Source of the DNA: Leifsonia aquatica
GTDB taxonomy: Bacteria; Actinomycetota; Actinomycetes; Actinomycetales; Microbacteriaceae
Length of the DNA: 64,000 nt
Direction of reading: 5' to 3'
NCBI RefSeq assembly: GCF_014190775.1
Contig: NZ_JACHVP010000001.1
Location: 496,001 to 560,000, forward strand
Part shown: positions 7,415 to 17,938 of the stretch, piece after piece
How the letters are laid out: every line of letters begins with the position of its first letter
Position numbering within the stretch: position 1 is the stretch's first letter
Notes under the pieces: model-generated
Databases searched by the model: none
Seen by the model: the letters and a program-made list of their open reading frames with translations, nothing else
What the model was told of the DNA's origin: nothing
Made by a program: the position numbers and the translations under genes

Positions 7415-8184
7415 GTCACGGCTCCCAGGGTTCCGTAGTCGGCGTGGACGGTGTCGCCGCGCTCGACCCACATCGGGCGGGTGAAGGAGCCGGCGAGCAC
7501 GATGTCCCCGGCCTCCAGGCGCGTGCCGTGCTGGGCGAGCTTGTTCGCCAGCCAGACCACGCCGTTGGCGGGATGGTCGAGCACGGCCGCGGCCACGCCC
7601 GACTCCTCGATGGTCTCGTTGCGGTAGAGCAGGGCGCCGACCCAGCGCAGGTCGACCGCGTCGACCGGGACGGGGCGCCCGCCGACCACCATGCCGCCCA
7701 TCGCGGCGTTGTCGGAGATCGTGTCGACGATCGTGCGACCCTGCATCTCGATCCGGGAGGAGAGGATCTCGAGCGCCGGCACGACGTACTTCGTCGCGTC
7801 GAGCACGTCGTAGAGGGTGATGTTCGGGCCCTCGAGGGGCGCGCCGAGCACGAAGGCGAGCTCGACCTCGATGCGCACGTTCGAGTACTGGTCGAAGGGG
7901 ATGACCGAGCCGGTCTCGTAGACCATGTCGGCGAAGATCGCGCCGTAGTCGGGCTCGGTGATCCCGGTCGCCTGCTGCATCACCTTGGAGGTGAGGCCAA
8001 TCTTGCGGCCCACCAGGCGGCGGCCGGCGGCGAGGCCGCGCTCGACCCACACCTTCTGCACGGCGTAGGAGTCCTCCACCGTCATGTCGGGGTGCCGCGC
8101 GGTGAGCAGCGGCACCGTCGTGCGGTCGCGCTCGGCGGCCGCGAGCTCGTCGGCGATGGCCTGGATGGTCGTGGTGTCGAGCAC
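7399..8184 (-). CDS. hpaH: 2-oxohept-3-ene-1,7-dioate (2-oxo-hepta-ene-dioate) hydratase
   Basis: 261 residues. A FAH-fold hydratase that adds water to 2-hydroxyhepta-2,4-diene-1,7-dioate and makes the substrate of HpaI. The metal-binding glutamates fall at E106 and E108 (IEVELA) and E139 (ALEIL), the same positions I recall for the E. coli enzyme. Lys61 in GRKIGLTSK is also conserved. First gene of the hpaH-hpaI pair on the minus strand. A GGGATCGTATATCATCCC operator-like site lies about 47 bp upstream, and the pair may read through into hpaG. Confidence 0.93.
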   Translation of the reverse strand: MLDTTTIQAIADELAAAERDRTTVPLLTARHPDMTVEDSYAVQKVWVERGLAAGRRLVGRKIGLTSKVMQQATGITEPDYGAIFADMVYETGSVIPFDQYSNVRIEVELAFVLGAPLEGPNITLYDVLDATKYVVPALEILSSRIEMQGRTIVDTISDNAAMGGMVVGGRPVPVDAVDLRWVGALLYRNETIEESGVAAAVLDHPANGVVWLANKLAQHGTRLEAGDIVLAGSFTRPMWVERGDTVHADYGTLGAVTCRFV

Positions 8185-8230
8185 CGCGGGGCTCCCTTCG
8201 ACGTCGGAGGAGGGCCGATCAGACCCTGGT

Positions 8231-8248
8231 GGGATCGTATATCATCCC
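8231..8248 (-). promoter_or_regulatory. Putative GntR/FCD operator in front of hpaH
   Basis: GGGATCGTATATCATCCC is an imperfect 18-bp palindrome with GGGAT/ATCCC outer arms. It shares GGATCGTATA with the hpaG site at 6356-6370. On the minus strand it would overlap the hpaH promoter. The regulator gene is inside the same cluster. Confidence 0.55.
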
Positions 8249-8353
8249 GTACACCCTGGCCACGGGTCGTGCGCGATCCGGCAACGGGGATGCGTGGATT
8301 TCCTGTTCCAGGCCGCGCCATGTCAGGCTTCTCCCGTTGTTTTTCTCCACTGG

Positions 8354-8381
8354 TTGCCTTTCTTGTCAACAACTGTAGAAT
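8354..8381 (+). promoter_or_regulatory. Promoter with TetR-type motif (site A) for the peptide transporter
   Basis: TTGCCT (8354-8359), a 16-bp spacer and TAGAAT (8376-8381) form a plausible promoter about 100 bp before the substrate-binding protein gene. The 18-mer TTGTCAACAACTGTAGAA (8363-8380) overlapping it recurs with 13-14 of 18 matches upstream of the alcohol dehydrogenase (21129-21146, opposite strand) and of tetR (35379-35396). Confidence 0.5.
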
Positions 8382-8485
8382 TACCGCCACGACACAGCGG
8401 AGTGTCAGCCGTACCCCGGTCGACGACCGTCTCCACTGTGCTGTTTCGAGTTCCACACCCGCCTTGCGAACCGAGAGAAGACAAG

Positions 8486-10009
8486 ATGAAGAAGGCACTG
8501 ATCGCGGTGGCCCTGGCCGCCGCGACCGCATTGGCGCTGAGCGCCTGCGGCTCCGGGGGGAGCGACACGAAATCGACCACCGGCGCCGCCGGCGGACCGC
8601 TCAACATCGGCAACTTCGCCGACGTCACCAGCTGGGATCCCTCGCTGGCCGACATCGGCTTCGACGGACCGTACCTGTCCGCCGTCTACGACCCGCTGAT
8701 CGCCTCCGACGGCGACGGCAAGCCCGTCCCGGCCCTCGCCACAGCATGGAAGGTCTCGGACGACTTCAAGAAGGTCACCCTCACGCTCCGCACCGGGGTG
8801 AAGTTCTCCGACGGCGAGAAGTTCGACGCCGACGCGGCCGTGAAGAGCCTCGACTACCTCAAGCAGGGAGCGCGCAGCGGCGAGGCCTACGAGAACGTCG
8901 AGAAGTTCGTCGCGGTCGACCCCACGACGGTCGAGATCGACCTGACGCAGCGCGACGACACCCTCCTGTACTTCATGGGGATCGGCCGCAGCTACATGAT
9001 GGCGCCCAAGGCGATCGCCGCCGGCACCCTCGCCAAGGAGCCGGTCGGCTCCGGACCGTACACGCTCGCCTCCTCGAGCGTCGCGGGCTCCGAGTACCAC
9101 TTCACCAAGGTCGCGAACCACTGGGACGCCAAGCAGTTCCCGTTCGACCCGCTCGCGATCTACCCGATCCAGGATGCGACCGCCCGCGACAATGCGATGC
9201 TCTCCGGCCAGATCAACGTCAACTACGCCGACGACACCGCGCTCAAGCAGGCGTCGGAGAACAGCTGGAACGTGGCCGCGAAGGTCTCCGGCTGGGTCGG
9301 CCTGCAGTTCACCGACCGCACGGGATCGAAGTTCAAGCCGCTCGGCGACGTCAAGGTGCGCCAGGCGCTGAACTACGCGTTCGACGGCGCGAACATCCTG
9401 AAGTCGGTCGGCAACGGGGCGGGCAAGGTCTCGAACCAGGTCTTCCCGGCCGGGCTGCCGGGCAACCTGACCTCGCTCGACGACATGTACAAGACCAGCA
9501 TCAGCAAGGCGAAGTCGCTGCTGGCCGAAGCCGGCTACGCGAACGGCTTCGAGCTGCACATGCCGATGTCGCAGGTCTTCCAGGTCTGGCAGCCCGTCGC
9601 CGACCAGGTCTTCAAGGACCTCGGGATCACCGTCACCTGGGACGACATGCAGTACATGGACTACCAGAAGAACGCCCCGACCTACCCGATGTTCGTCGCC
9701 TTCCTCTCGATGGACGCCAACCCGGTCGCCACCGTTCAGCGCCAGATCAACCTGCCGCAGTGGTACAACCCGACCCCGCAGGTCGACCAGTTCCCCGACG
9801 TGGAGGCCGCGGTGAAGAAGGTGCTCACCGCGGACCCGAGCGACCAGGAGAAGCAGATCGAGGCGCTCAACACCCTCGTCACGCAGAAGGCGTGGTACTC
9901 GGTCTGGTACCAGGCGAACAACAGCTACGTCAGCACCTCCGGCATCCAGGTGACCCCGGTCGTCGGGATGATGTTCCCCACCCTGCGGCAGATCGCCGTC
10001 AAGGGATAG
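8486..10009 (+). CDS. Peptide-type ABC transporter substrate-binding lipoprotein (SBP family 5)
   Basis: 507 residues. Signal peptide with lipobox (ALSAC, Cys22), then the SBP_bac_5 architecture: WDPS near residue 50, VYDPLI, ALATAWKVSDD, FSDGEKFDADAA and the VGSGPYTL segment. It captures the ligand outside the membrane for the permeases encoded next. Family 5 proteins bind peptides, but also nickel chelates, glycosides and other small molecules, so the name does not fix the substrate. The ATG at 8486 follows GAGAGAAG. A strong hairpin separates it from the permease genes, a common way to keep binding protein in excess. Position beside the hpa genes suggests an aromatic or conjugated ligand. 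Confidence 0.92.
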   Translation: MKKALIAVALAAATALALSACGSGGSDTKSTTGAAGGPLNIGNFADVTSWDPSLADIGFDGPYLSAVYDPLIASDGDGKPVPALATAWKVSDDFKKVTLTLRTGVKFSDGEKFDADAAVKSLDYLKQGARSGEAYENVEKFVAVDPTTVEIDLTQRDDTLLYFMGIGRSYMMAPKAIAAGTLAKEPVGSGPYTLASSSVAGSEYHFTKVANHWDAKQFPFDPLAIYPIQDATARDNAMLSGQINVNYADDTALKQASENSWNVAAKVSGWVGLQFTDRTGSKFKPLGDVKVRQALNYAFDGANILKSVGNGAGKVSNQVFPAGLPGNLTSLDDMYKTSISKAKSLLAEAGYANGFELHMPMSQVFQVWQPVADQVFKDLGITVTWDDMQYMDYQKNAPTYPMFVAFLSMDANPVATVQRQINLPQWYNPTPQVDQFPDVEAAVKKVLTADPSDQEKQIEALNTLVTQKAWYSVWYQANNSYVSTSGIQVTPVVGMMFPTLRQIAVKG

Positions 10010-10013
10010 CAGC

Positions 10014-10048
10014 AGGGGCGGGCCGCGCCACCAGCGCGGCCCGCCCCT
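10014..10048 (+). terminator. 15-bp perfect hairpin between SBP and permease genes
   Basis: Arms 10014-10028 and 10034-10048 are exact 15-bp inverse complements (AGGGGCGGGCCGCGC) around a 5-base loop. It starts 4 bases after the SBP stop. There is no run of T, so it is more likely a partial terminator or 3'-end-stabilising hairpin that lowers expression of the membrane genes relative to the binding protein. Confidence 0.75.
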
Positions 10049-10107
10049 CCGCCCCTCCGCTCCACCACCGCCATCGACCGCCACCGGCATCGACAGGAAC
10101 CCCGCAC

Positions 10108-11045
10108 ATGATCAGATTCACGGTCAAGAGGCTCGTCTCGGGCGTGATCCTCCTGGTCGCCGTCTCCGTCGGCACCTTCTTCCTCGCCCATCTCGCGATC
10201 GGCGACCCCACCGCGGGCCTGCTCGGCAGCGCGGCCACGCCCGCCCAGCAGGCGGCGCTCGCGGCCAAGATCGGCACCGACCGGCCGCTGCTCGTGCAGT
10301 TCTGGGACTGGGCGAGCCACGCCGCCGTCGGCGACTTCGGCACCTCCTGGCGTAACTTCCAGCCGGTCGGCGCCCAGATCGCCCTCAAGCTGCCGGTCAC
10401 CCTCTCCGTCGTCACGGCCGCGACGCTGCTCTCGGCCGTGTTCGGCGCCGTCTTCGGCGTGGCGGCGGGTCTGCGCCCGGGCAGCGTCCTGGACAAGGTC
10501 GTCAAGGCCGCGTCCGTCATCCTCTTCGCGCTCCCCGGCTTCTGGGTGAGCCTCGTGCTGGTGATCTGGTTCGCGGTCGACCTCAAGTGGTTCCCCGCCG
10601 TCGGCTACGTGCAGCCGGCGCTGAGCGTGGAGGGCTGGCTGCGGTCGATCACCCTCCCGGCCATCGCGCTGTCGCTCGGCGCGATCGTCATGATCGCCGA
10701 GCAGCTGCGCAACGCGATCATCTCCGCCAACAGCCAGGACTACGTGCGCACGCTGCGCAGCCGCGGTCTCTCGCAGCCGCGCGTGGTCGTGCACCTCGTG
10801 CGCAACGCGGCCCCCGCCGCCCTCACCGTGCTCGCCCTGATGTTCGTCGGCCTGCTGGGCGGCGCGATCGTGGTGGAGCAGATCTTCTCCCTGCCGGGGA
10901 TCGGCGCCCTCACCTCGGGCTCCTCCCAGAACGGCGACATCCCCATCCTGCTCGGCATCACGGTCGTCACGGTCATCTTCGTGGTGATCGTGAACTTCCT
11001 CCTCGACGTGGTGCTCGGCTGGATCAACCCGAAGGCGCGTGTGCA

Positions 11046-11049
<4 letters not shown>
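10108..11049 (+). CDS. ABC transporter permease, DppB/OppB type
   Basis: 313 residues. An N-terminal helix (FTVKRLVSGVILLVAVSVGTF), a large external loop (about 35-95), then five further helices form the BPD_transp_1 domain. The coupling EAA loop is seen at about residues 210-230 (DYVRTLRSRGLSQPRV), which contacts the ATPases. It forms one half of the membrane channel with the next gene product. Its stop codon overlaps the next ATG by 4 bp. The start is the ATG at 10108, 98 bp after the SBP gene and past the hairpin; no strong ribosome site is visible. Confidence 0.92.
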
Positions 11050-12877
<1,828 letters not shown>

Positions 12878-12881
<4 letters not shown>

Positions 12882-13726
12882 CCGCCGCATCCACTCCGGT
12901 ACCCGGCACTCCACTGCTCCGGGCCGAGAACGTCGTCGTCGACTACGGTCAGCGGCGCGGTTCGTTCCGGGCGCTGAAAGAGGTGTCGATCGAGGTCGGC
13001 GCCGGCGAGTGCGTCGGGCTGGTGGGGGAGTCGGGGTCGGGCAAGTCGACGCTCGGCAAGGCGATCCTCGGGCTGGTCCCCGTCACGAGCGGCACCATCG
13101 CTTTCGACGGGCGCGACATCACCCGGCTGAAGGGTGCGAAGCGGCGGGAGCTGGCGTCGAGCATCCAGGTCGTGTTCCAGGATCCGTACGGGTCGCTGAA
13201 CCCGGCCATGACGATCGGGGAGATCCTCGCCGAGCCGCTGACGACCGCGGGCGCCGGGCGCAAGGAGGCCCGCGCGACCGTGCAGGAGATGCTCGACCGG
13301 GTGAAGCTGCCGGCGGCCGTCGTCGACCGCTACCCGAAGGAGTTCTCCGGCGGCCAGCGCCAGCGCATCGCGATCGCCCGGGCGCTCGTGCGCAAGCCGC
13401 GCCTGATCGTCTGCGACGAGCCCGTCAGCGCGCTCGACCTCACGACGCAGGCCACGATCATCGACCTGTTCATCGAGCTGCAGCGCGACACCGGCGTCTC
13501 GTATCTCTTCGTCTCGCACGATCTCGGCGTCGTGCGCCGCATCTGCCACCGTGTGGCTGTCATGTACCACGGCGAGATCGTGGAGACCGGCGACGGCGAG
13601 CAGATCACCCGCGACCCGCAGCATCCCTACTCGCGCCGGCTGCTCACGGCGTCGCCCATCGCCGACCCGGCCAAGCAGGCGGAGCGGCGGGCGGCCTGGC
13701 TGCGGCTGCGCGAGAGCGCGGCGTGA
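12878..13726 (+). CDS. ABC transporter ATP-binding protein, DppF/OppF type
   Basis: 282 residues; second ATPase of the importer. Walker A is GESGSGKST, the Q-loop is VFQDPYGSLNP, the signature is FSGGQRQR, Walker B is LIVCDEPVSALD, and the switch His is in FVSHDLG. The C-terminal segment (DPQHPYSRRLLTASP) is the short oligopeptide-transporter extension typical of OppF/DppF. The start ATG overlaps the stop of the fused permease-ATPase, so the four genes form one operon for a complete importer. Last gene of the operon. Confidence 0.93.
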
Positions 13727-13864
13727 CCTCCGAACGAGCACCGGAGGGCGTGCCACGGGGCCACTAGGCTGAGCGACGAGCGCCGTCTCCCGGGCGTGTC
13801 CGTCTCGCTGGGCCGCCGGGATCCGCTCTCGTCACCAGACTCCCGCCCGACCCGAAGGATCCCC

Positions 13865-15160
13865 GTGCGTCGACGCCGCCTCCTGCCCGCCACCCTGTCC
13901 GTCCTCGGAGCGGTCGCGACCGCCGCGTTGCTGGCCGTCGCGCCGACCGCGGCCGTCGGTGCCCCCGCTCCGGTCTGCATCACGGACTGCACCGTCACGT
14001 TCGACACGCCCTCCACCGGCATCGTGGGGATCCCGGTCGGCGTCACGTCCGTGTCGGCGACCGTGACCGGAGGCGCTGGCGCGCCCGTGGCCGCGCAGAT
14101 CAGCCCCGACCCCGCCGGCGTCGGTGGCACCGGCGGCAGCGCGACCATCGACCTGGGCGCGGCGTACGCCGGAAAGGTCCTTGGCTTCACGGTCGGCGGC
14201 GTCGGCGGCGGCAGCTCGATCTCCGCCGCCGGCAGCACGCTCGCCATCGCCGGTGGTGGCGGCGGCGCGGGCTACGCGGGCCTCCTCACCCTGCCCGACC
14301 AGGTGTTCGCCTCCTACGCGGGAGGCGCGGGTGGCGCGCCCGCCACGACCGGCGTCACGCCCGGCGGCTCCGGCGCGGCCTTCGGCACCCTTCCGGCCAA
14401 CGGCATCGGCGGCAGCACCGTCGGCGGCGCCGGCGGAACGGGCGTCGCTCCCGGCACCGCGGGCCTGTCGCCCGCGGGCGGCCTCCCCGTGGCCGGCGGC
14501 ATCGGCAGCACGATCGCGATCGGTGCCTTCGACCGCACCGGCGGCGCAGGCGGCGCCGGATACGCCGGAGGAGGCGCGGGCGGTGTCATGCGCAACGTCT
14601 CCAACGGCGACCTCGACATCGACGTCGTGGCCCCGGGAGGCGGCGGCTCGGGCTACCTCGCTCCCGGTCTGACCGCGACCGCGAACCCCGGCAACCCGGG
14701 CATCGCCGAGGTCACCGTCACCTGGTCGTTCTCGCCCGCCGCGACGACGACGGCGTCCACGGTCGCATCCGTGCTGCCCGGCGCCACCGTCCCCGTGTCG
14801 GTGACCGGCCTGCCCGCCGGTGTCGCCTTCACCGGGACCTTCGACGGTACCACCGTGTTCTCCGGGACCTCCGACGCGAACGGCGCCGCCACCTTCTCCT
14901 TCGTCCTGGCGAACACGCAGCGCGCCGGCTCCTTCCCGGTCCAGATCGTCGCCGGCACCGCCGTCGTCGCGAGCACGGCGCCGGTGACCGTCGCCGCGAT
15001 CGCCGCGACCGCTGCGAACCCGGCCGCTCCGGGAGCGGCGACCCTGGCCGCGACCGGCTCGAGCGTCCCGTGGATCATCGTCGTCGTCGCGGCCGTGCTC
15101 GTCGTGGGCGGCGCCGTGCTGCTGGTGATCCGGGCGCGCCGGGGACGCGACGCGGGGTAG
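13865..15160 (+). CDS. Secreted glycine-rich protein with LAATG wall-sorting signal
   Basis: 431 residues from the GTG at 13865, which has GAAGGA 5 bases upstream and gives a clean signal peptide (RRRRLL then a hydrophobic helix, cleavage near AVGA-PAP). An in-frame GTG at 13796 would add 23 residues but weaken the signal peptide. Residues about 60-290 are very rich in Gly and Ala (GGAGG, GGGGGAG). An Ig-like repeat region follows (about 295-375). The end carries LAATG (394-398), a hydrophobic helix and RARRGR, the layout of sortase substrates, here the LAXTG type linked to class E sortases in actinobacteria. Probably anchored to the cell wall. No sortase gene is in the window. Confidence 0.8.
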   Translation: MRRRRLLPATLSVLGAVATAALLAVAPTAAVGAPAPVCITDCTVTFDTPSTGIVGIPVGVTSVSATVTGGAGAPVAAQISPDPAGVGGTGGSATIDLGAAYAGKVLGFTVGGVGGGSSISAAGSTLAIAGGGGGAGYAGLLTLPDQVFASYAGGAGGAPATTGVTPGGSGAAFGTLPANGIGGSTVGGAGGTGVAPGTAGLSPAGGLPVAGGIGSTIAIGAFDRTGGAGGAGYAGGGAGGVMRNVSNGDLDIDVVAPGGGGSGYLAPGLTATANPGNPGIAEVTVTWSFSPAATTTASTVASVLPGATVPVSVTGLPAGVAFTGTFDGTTVFSGTSDANGAATFSFVLANTQRAGSFPVQIVAGTAVVASTAPVTVAAIAATAANPAAPGAATLAATGSSVPWIIVVVAAVLVVGGAVLLVIRARRGRDAG

Positions 15161-15283
15161 GCGATCCCTCGTGCGCACGAGCGTGCGCAGGACGACAAGC
15201 GCTGAGGATATTCGAGCAGTAAAGTCTGATATCAAAGCGCGGGGCGCTCGCTCCCTACCTCCGCGTGTCGGTCAGGAGAGCTC

Positions 15284-15685
15284 GTGCAGTATCGGATCAC
15301 CTCACCTCAGGGCAAGGTCACGTACGTCGTCGTGGGGTACGTGGTCGCGTTGACCGCCGCGGTGGTCGGGGCGTTGGCGGCGAGTCCGGTGGTCGGAGTG
15401 GTGGTGTATTCCGTCGTCGTCGTGCTCCTCGTCTGGTGCGGGACCCGCCTGTTCCGAGGCGAGGGCGAGGACCCGAACGGGACGCGACCGATGTGGCGCA
15501 TGACAGCACGACCGACGGCCGGCTTCGTGTTGGCGATCCTCCTGATCCTGCAGGCGGCGTCGACGGCGATCAACGCTGCGTCGGCGCAGCGGCTCGCCCC
15601 TCTGTACATCGTCGCCGTGGTGCTCTCCCTCGGATTGGCCGCGGCCTATCTCAACTCCTCACTCCGGCTTCGGCGCACGACGTAG
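15284..15685 (+). CDS. Small membrane protein, function unknown
   Basis: 133 residues starting at a GTG with AGGAG upstream. Four hydrophobic segments can be seen (about residues 12-33, 36-52, 77-95 and 103-122), divided by a polar central loop (RLFRGEGEDPNGTRPMW). The C-terminus is basic (RLRRTT). I recognise no family. An unusually AT-rich patch upstream (about 15207-15240) probably carries its promoter. A 12-bp palindrome, TCGTGCGCACGA (15169-15180), follows the preceding gene. It converges with the MFS gene, 16 bp away. Confidence 0.7.
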   Translation: MQYRITSPQGKVTYVVVGYVVALTAAVVGALAASPVVGVVVYSVVVVLLVWCGTRLFRGEGEDPNGTRPMWRMTARPTAGFVLAILLILQAASTAINAASAQRLAPLYIVAVVLSLGLAAAYLNSSLRLRRTT

Positions 15686-15701
15686 CGAAGACGAGCAGAC
15701 C

Positions 15702-16883
15702 TTACCGCCCCACCGCCAGCAACGGTCGCGCCGCCGAGAACGCGCACGCCCCGGCGATGGTCGCGGCGATCGCGATGGTGAGTGCCATGCTCAGGGCGGT
15801 CGTTCCGCCGAGCGCGGCGACCGGGCCGACGATGGGGCCGACGGTGAAGGTCACGGTGCCGAGCACCGCGGCGGCCGTGCCCGCGCGCATCCCGTGCCCG
15901 TTGAGAGCGAGCGCCGTGCCGTTCGGTCCGCCGACGCCGGAGGCGAAGAGGAAGCAGGCGAGTGCCGTCAGCACGCCCGCGACGCCCCAGCCGAGCGGCA
16001 CCCCGGCCAGCAGCAGGAGCGCGGCCGCGACGGTGGCGACCTGCCCGATCAGGTACAGCCGCGCGGGGCCGAGGCGGCGGACCAGCACCCGGCTGAGCTG
16101 AGCGCCCGCCAGGTTGGCCAGGGCGTTGAGGGCGAAGAACAGGCTGAACTGCTGCGGGCTGAGGCCGAACTCGTCCTGCAGCACGAAGCTCGACATCGAG
16201 AGGTACCCGAAGAATGCGGCCCCACCGGCCGCCGCGGCGACGACGATGACGAGGAAGAGACCGTCGCGCGAGAGCGCCCGGAAGTCGGCGGCCGTCCGAC
16301 GCAGCCCGCCGCCGTGCCGCAGCCCCGGCGGCAGGGTCTCGCGCAGGCCGGTGAGCGCGAGGATGAACAGTGCGGCGCCGATCCCGGCGAGCACTCCGAA
16401 GATCCCGCGCCAGTCGAGCACGAGGGCGAGCGCGCCGCCGATGACCGGCGCGATGATCGGGGTGGAGGCGCTGACGAGCGCCAGCAGCGACAGCATCCTG
16501 GACAGCTCGACGCCGCTGTACATGTCGCGCGCGACCGCCATCGTGATGACGAGCCCGGCCGACCCCGCAAGCCCCTGGAGCAGGCGAGCGACCAGCAGCA
16601 CCTGGATGGTCGGGGCGAGCGCGCACACCAGCGACAGGATCGCGAACAGCGCGACCCCGACCAGCAACGGCCGGCGCCTCCCGAACCGGTCGGAGAGCGG
16701 ACCGGCGACGAGCTGGCCCACGCCCAGCCCGACCATGCAGACCGACATCGTCGCCTGAGCGAGCGCGTCGCTCGTGCCGAGACTGCCGGCGAGCTGGGGG
16801 AGCTGCGGGAGGTAGAGGTCCATCGACAGCGGGCCGAACGCCTCCAGCACGCCGAGCACGAGGATGCTGCGCCGCACGCTCAT
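15702..16883 (-). CDS. MFS multidrug exporter, Bcr/CflA family
   Basis: 393 residues from the ATG at 16883. Twelve hydrophobic helices are expected. Family marks include the opening LEAFGPLSMDLYLPQLPQL, the GPLSDRFGRRRPLL loop between helices 2 and 3, and the LLQGLAGSAG segment. Bcr/CflA proteins export drugs or metabolites with proton uptake. An in-frame GTG at 16961 would overlap the preceding esterase stop by 4 bp (GTGA) but adds a low-complexity Gly/Ala tail, so the true start is uncertain. Last gene of the adh-akr-esterase-esterase-MFS unit, where it may expel a toxic intermediate. Confidence 0.88.
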   Translation of the reverse strand: MSVRRSILVLGVLEAFGPLSMDLYLPQLPQLAGSLGTSDALAQATMSVCMVGLGVGQLVAGPLSDRFGRRRPLLVGVALFAILSLVCALAPTIQVLLVARLLQGLAGSAGLVITMAVARDMYSGVELSRMLSLLALVSASTPIIAPVIGGALALVLDWRGIFGVLAGIGAALFILALTGLRETLPPGLRHGGGLRRTAADFRALSRDGLFLVIVVAAAAGGAAFFGYLSMSSFVLQDEFGLSPQQFSLFFALNALANLAGAQLSRVLVRRLGPARLYLIGQVATVAAALLLLAGVPLGWGVAGVLTALACFLFASGVGGPNGTALALNGHGMRAGTAAAVLGTVTFTVGPIVGPVAALGGTTALSMALTIAIAATIAGACAFSAARPLLAVGR

Positions 16884-16957
16884 CGCGGGGCCGGCAGCAC
16901 CGCCCGCACCGGCGCCGGAGGCGGAGGCCCCTCCCGCGTCGACGCCCGGCAGCCCGC

Positions 16958-17938
16958 TCACGGCAGCCGCAGCACGCGCCGCACCCAGCTGTCGCGGGCG
17001 TCGAGCGCGGCGCGCGAGACGATCGCGTCCGGCGAGAAGCCGGAGAACCCGTGGTACGCGCCCGACCAGACGTGCAGCTCGGCCTCGCCCCCCGTCGCCC
17101 AGATGCGGGTCGCGTAGTCGATCGACTCGTCCCGGAACACTTCGGCGGCGCCGACCTCGACGTACGCGGGCGGCAGTCCCGAGAGATCGGCGGCGCGGGC
17201 CGGAGCCGAGTACGGCGAGACCCGGTCGGTGAAGCGGTCGGAGCCGAGGATGGCGTTCCACGCGGTGTCGTTGTTGTTGCGGTCCCAGGCGCCGATGCCG
17301 TCGTACTGACGGCTCGACGGCGTGCGGTTGCGGTCGTCGAGCATCGGGCAGTTCAGCAGCTGGCCGGCCAGAGCCGGGCCGCCGCGGTCGCGCGCCATCA
17401 GCGCCACGGCGGCGGAGAGGCCGCCGCCCGCGCTCGCGCCCGAGACGAGGAGGCGGGCGGGATCGATGCCCAGCTCGTCGGCGTGCTCCGCCATCCACAC
17501 CAGCGCGGCGTAGCAGTCCTCACCCGCGGCGGTCCCGGGATGCTCGGGTGAGAGCCGGTACTCGACGGCGACGCCCACGACGCCGTGCCGAACGGCCAGG
17601 TCGATCAGCTCGCCCGTCCCGAAGAAGCGCGTGCCGAGCACCTGCCCGCCGCCGTGGATGCCGAGCACGCCGGGCGCGCCGGGTGCCGCATCCACAGGCC
17701 GGATGATCGTGACGGCCACCTCGGGCGCACCCGCGGGACCGGGGATGACACGGTCCTCCCACGCGACGGGCGCGCCGGCGACCTGCTGCTCGACGGGCGG
17801 GATGATCGTGGCGAAGTGCGCCCGGTTCGCCAGGATCGTGTCCTCCCGCAGCGGGATGCGCTCGACCAGGTCGAGGAAGGCGGCCAGGCCGGGTTCGAGC
17901 TCCCGGTCGTACGGCACGGGAGGCGGTGCGGCGGTCAT
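16958..17938 (-). CDS. Alpha/beta-hydrolase fold esterase, HSL type (copy 1)
   Basis: 326 residues. A hormone-sensitive-lipase-type esterase: oxyanion-hole HGGG at 95-98, nucleophile Ser169 in GASAGGG, a C-terminal Asp in EVGAAEVFRDE and a His in SGAYHGF. Paralogous to the next gene upstream, with which it shares DRVIPGPAGAPE, VEYRL and the RDRGGPALAGQLL block, so the pair arose by duplication. Its start shares one base with the stop of copy 2 (TGATG). These enzymes cleave short-chain carboxylic esters; the true substrate is unknown, but the neighbouring dehydrogenases and MFS pump suggest attack on an ester-linked compound. No signal peptide. Confidence 0.9.
   Translation of the reverse strand: MTAAPPPVPYDRELEPGLAAFLDLVERIPLREDTILANRAHFATIIPPVEQQVAGAPVAWEDRVIPGPAGAPEVAVTIIRPVDAAPGAPGVLGIHGGGQVLGTRFFGTGELIDLAVRHGVVGVAVEYRLSPEHPGTAAGEDCYAALVWMAEHADELGIDPARLLVSGASAGGGLSAAVALMARDRGGPALAGQLLNCPMLDDRNRTPSSRQYDGIGAWDRNNNDTAWNAILGSDRFTDRVSPYSAPARAADLSGLPPAYVEVGAAEVFRDESIDYATRIWATGGEAELHVWSGAYHGFSGFSPDAIVSRAALDARDSWVRRVLRLP

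Larger units (their letters stand above)
8185..8485. other. 301-bp divergent regulatory region between hpaH (-) and the peptide transporter (+)
   Basis: No gene is visible. Two separate signals lie in it: the GTATA site on the hpaH side (8231-8248) and an AT-rich promoter with an 18-bp motif on the transporter side (8354-8381). This arrangement suggests that the two divergent units respond to different regulators. Confidence 0.65.

Noticed and set aside
7444-10107. Extension of the DppB-type permease frame back to 7444
   Set aside because: The upstream part covers hpaH antisense, the intergenic region and the SBP gene in another frame. The hydrophobic permease begins only at the ATG at 10108.
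13727-13864. A terminator between the ABC operon and the glycine-rich protein gene
   Set aside because: No convincing inverted repeat was found in this 138-bp gap, so no terminator is listed.
15161-15283. A riboswitch or small RNA in the AT-rich gap before the small membrane protein gene
   Set aside because: The gap has a 12-bp palindrome and an AT-rich patch but no recognisable riboswitch core or paired stems of useful length. A promoter is the simpler reading.
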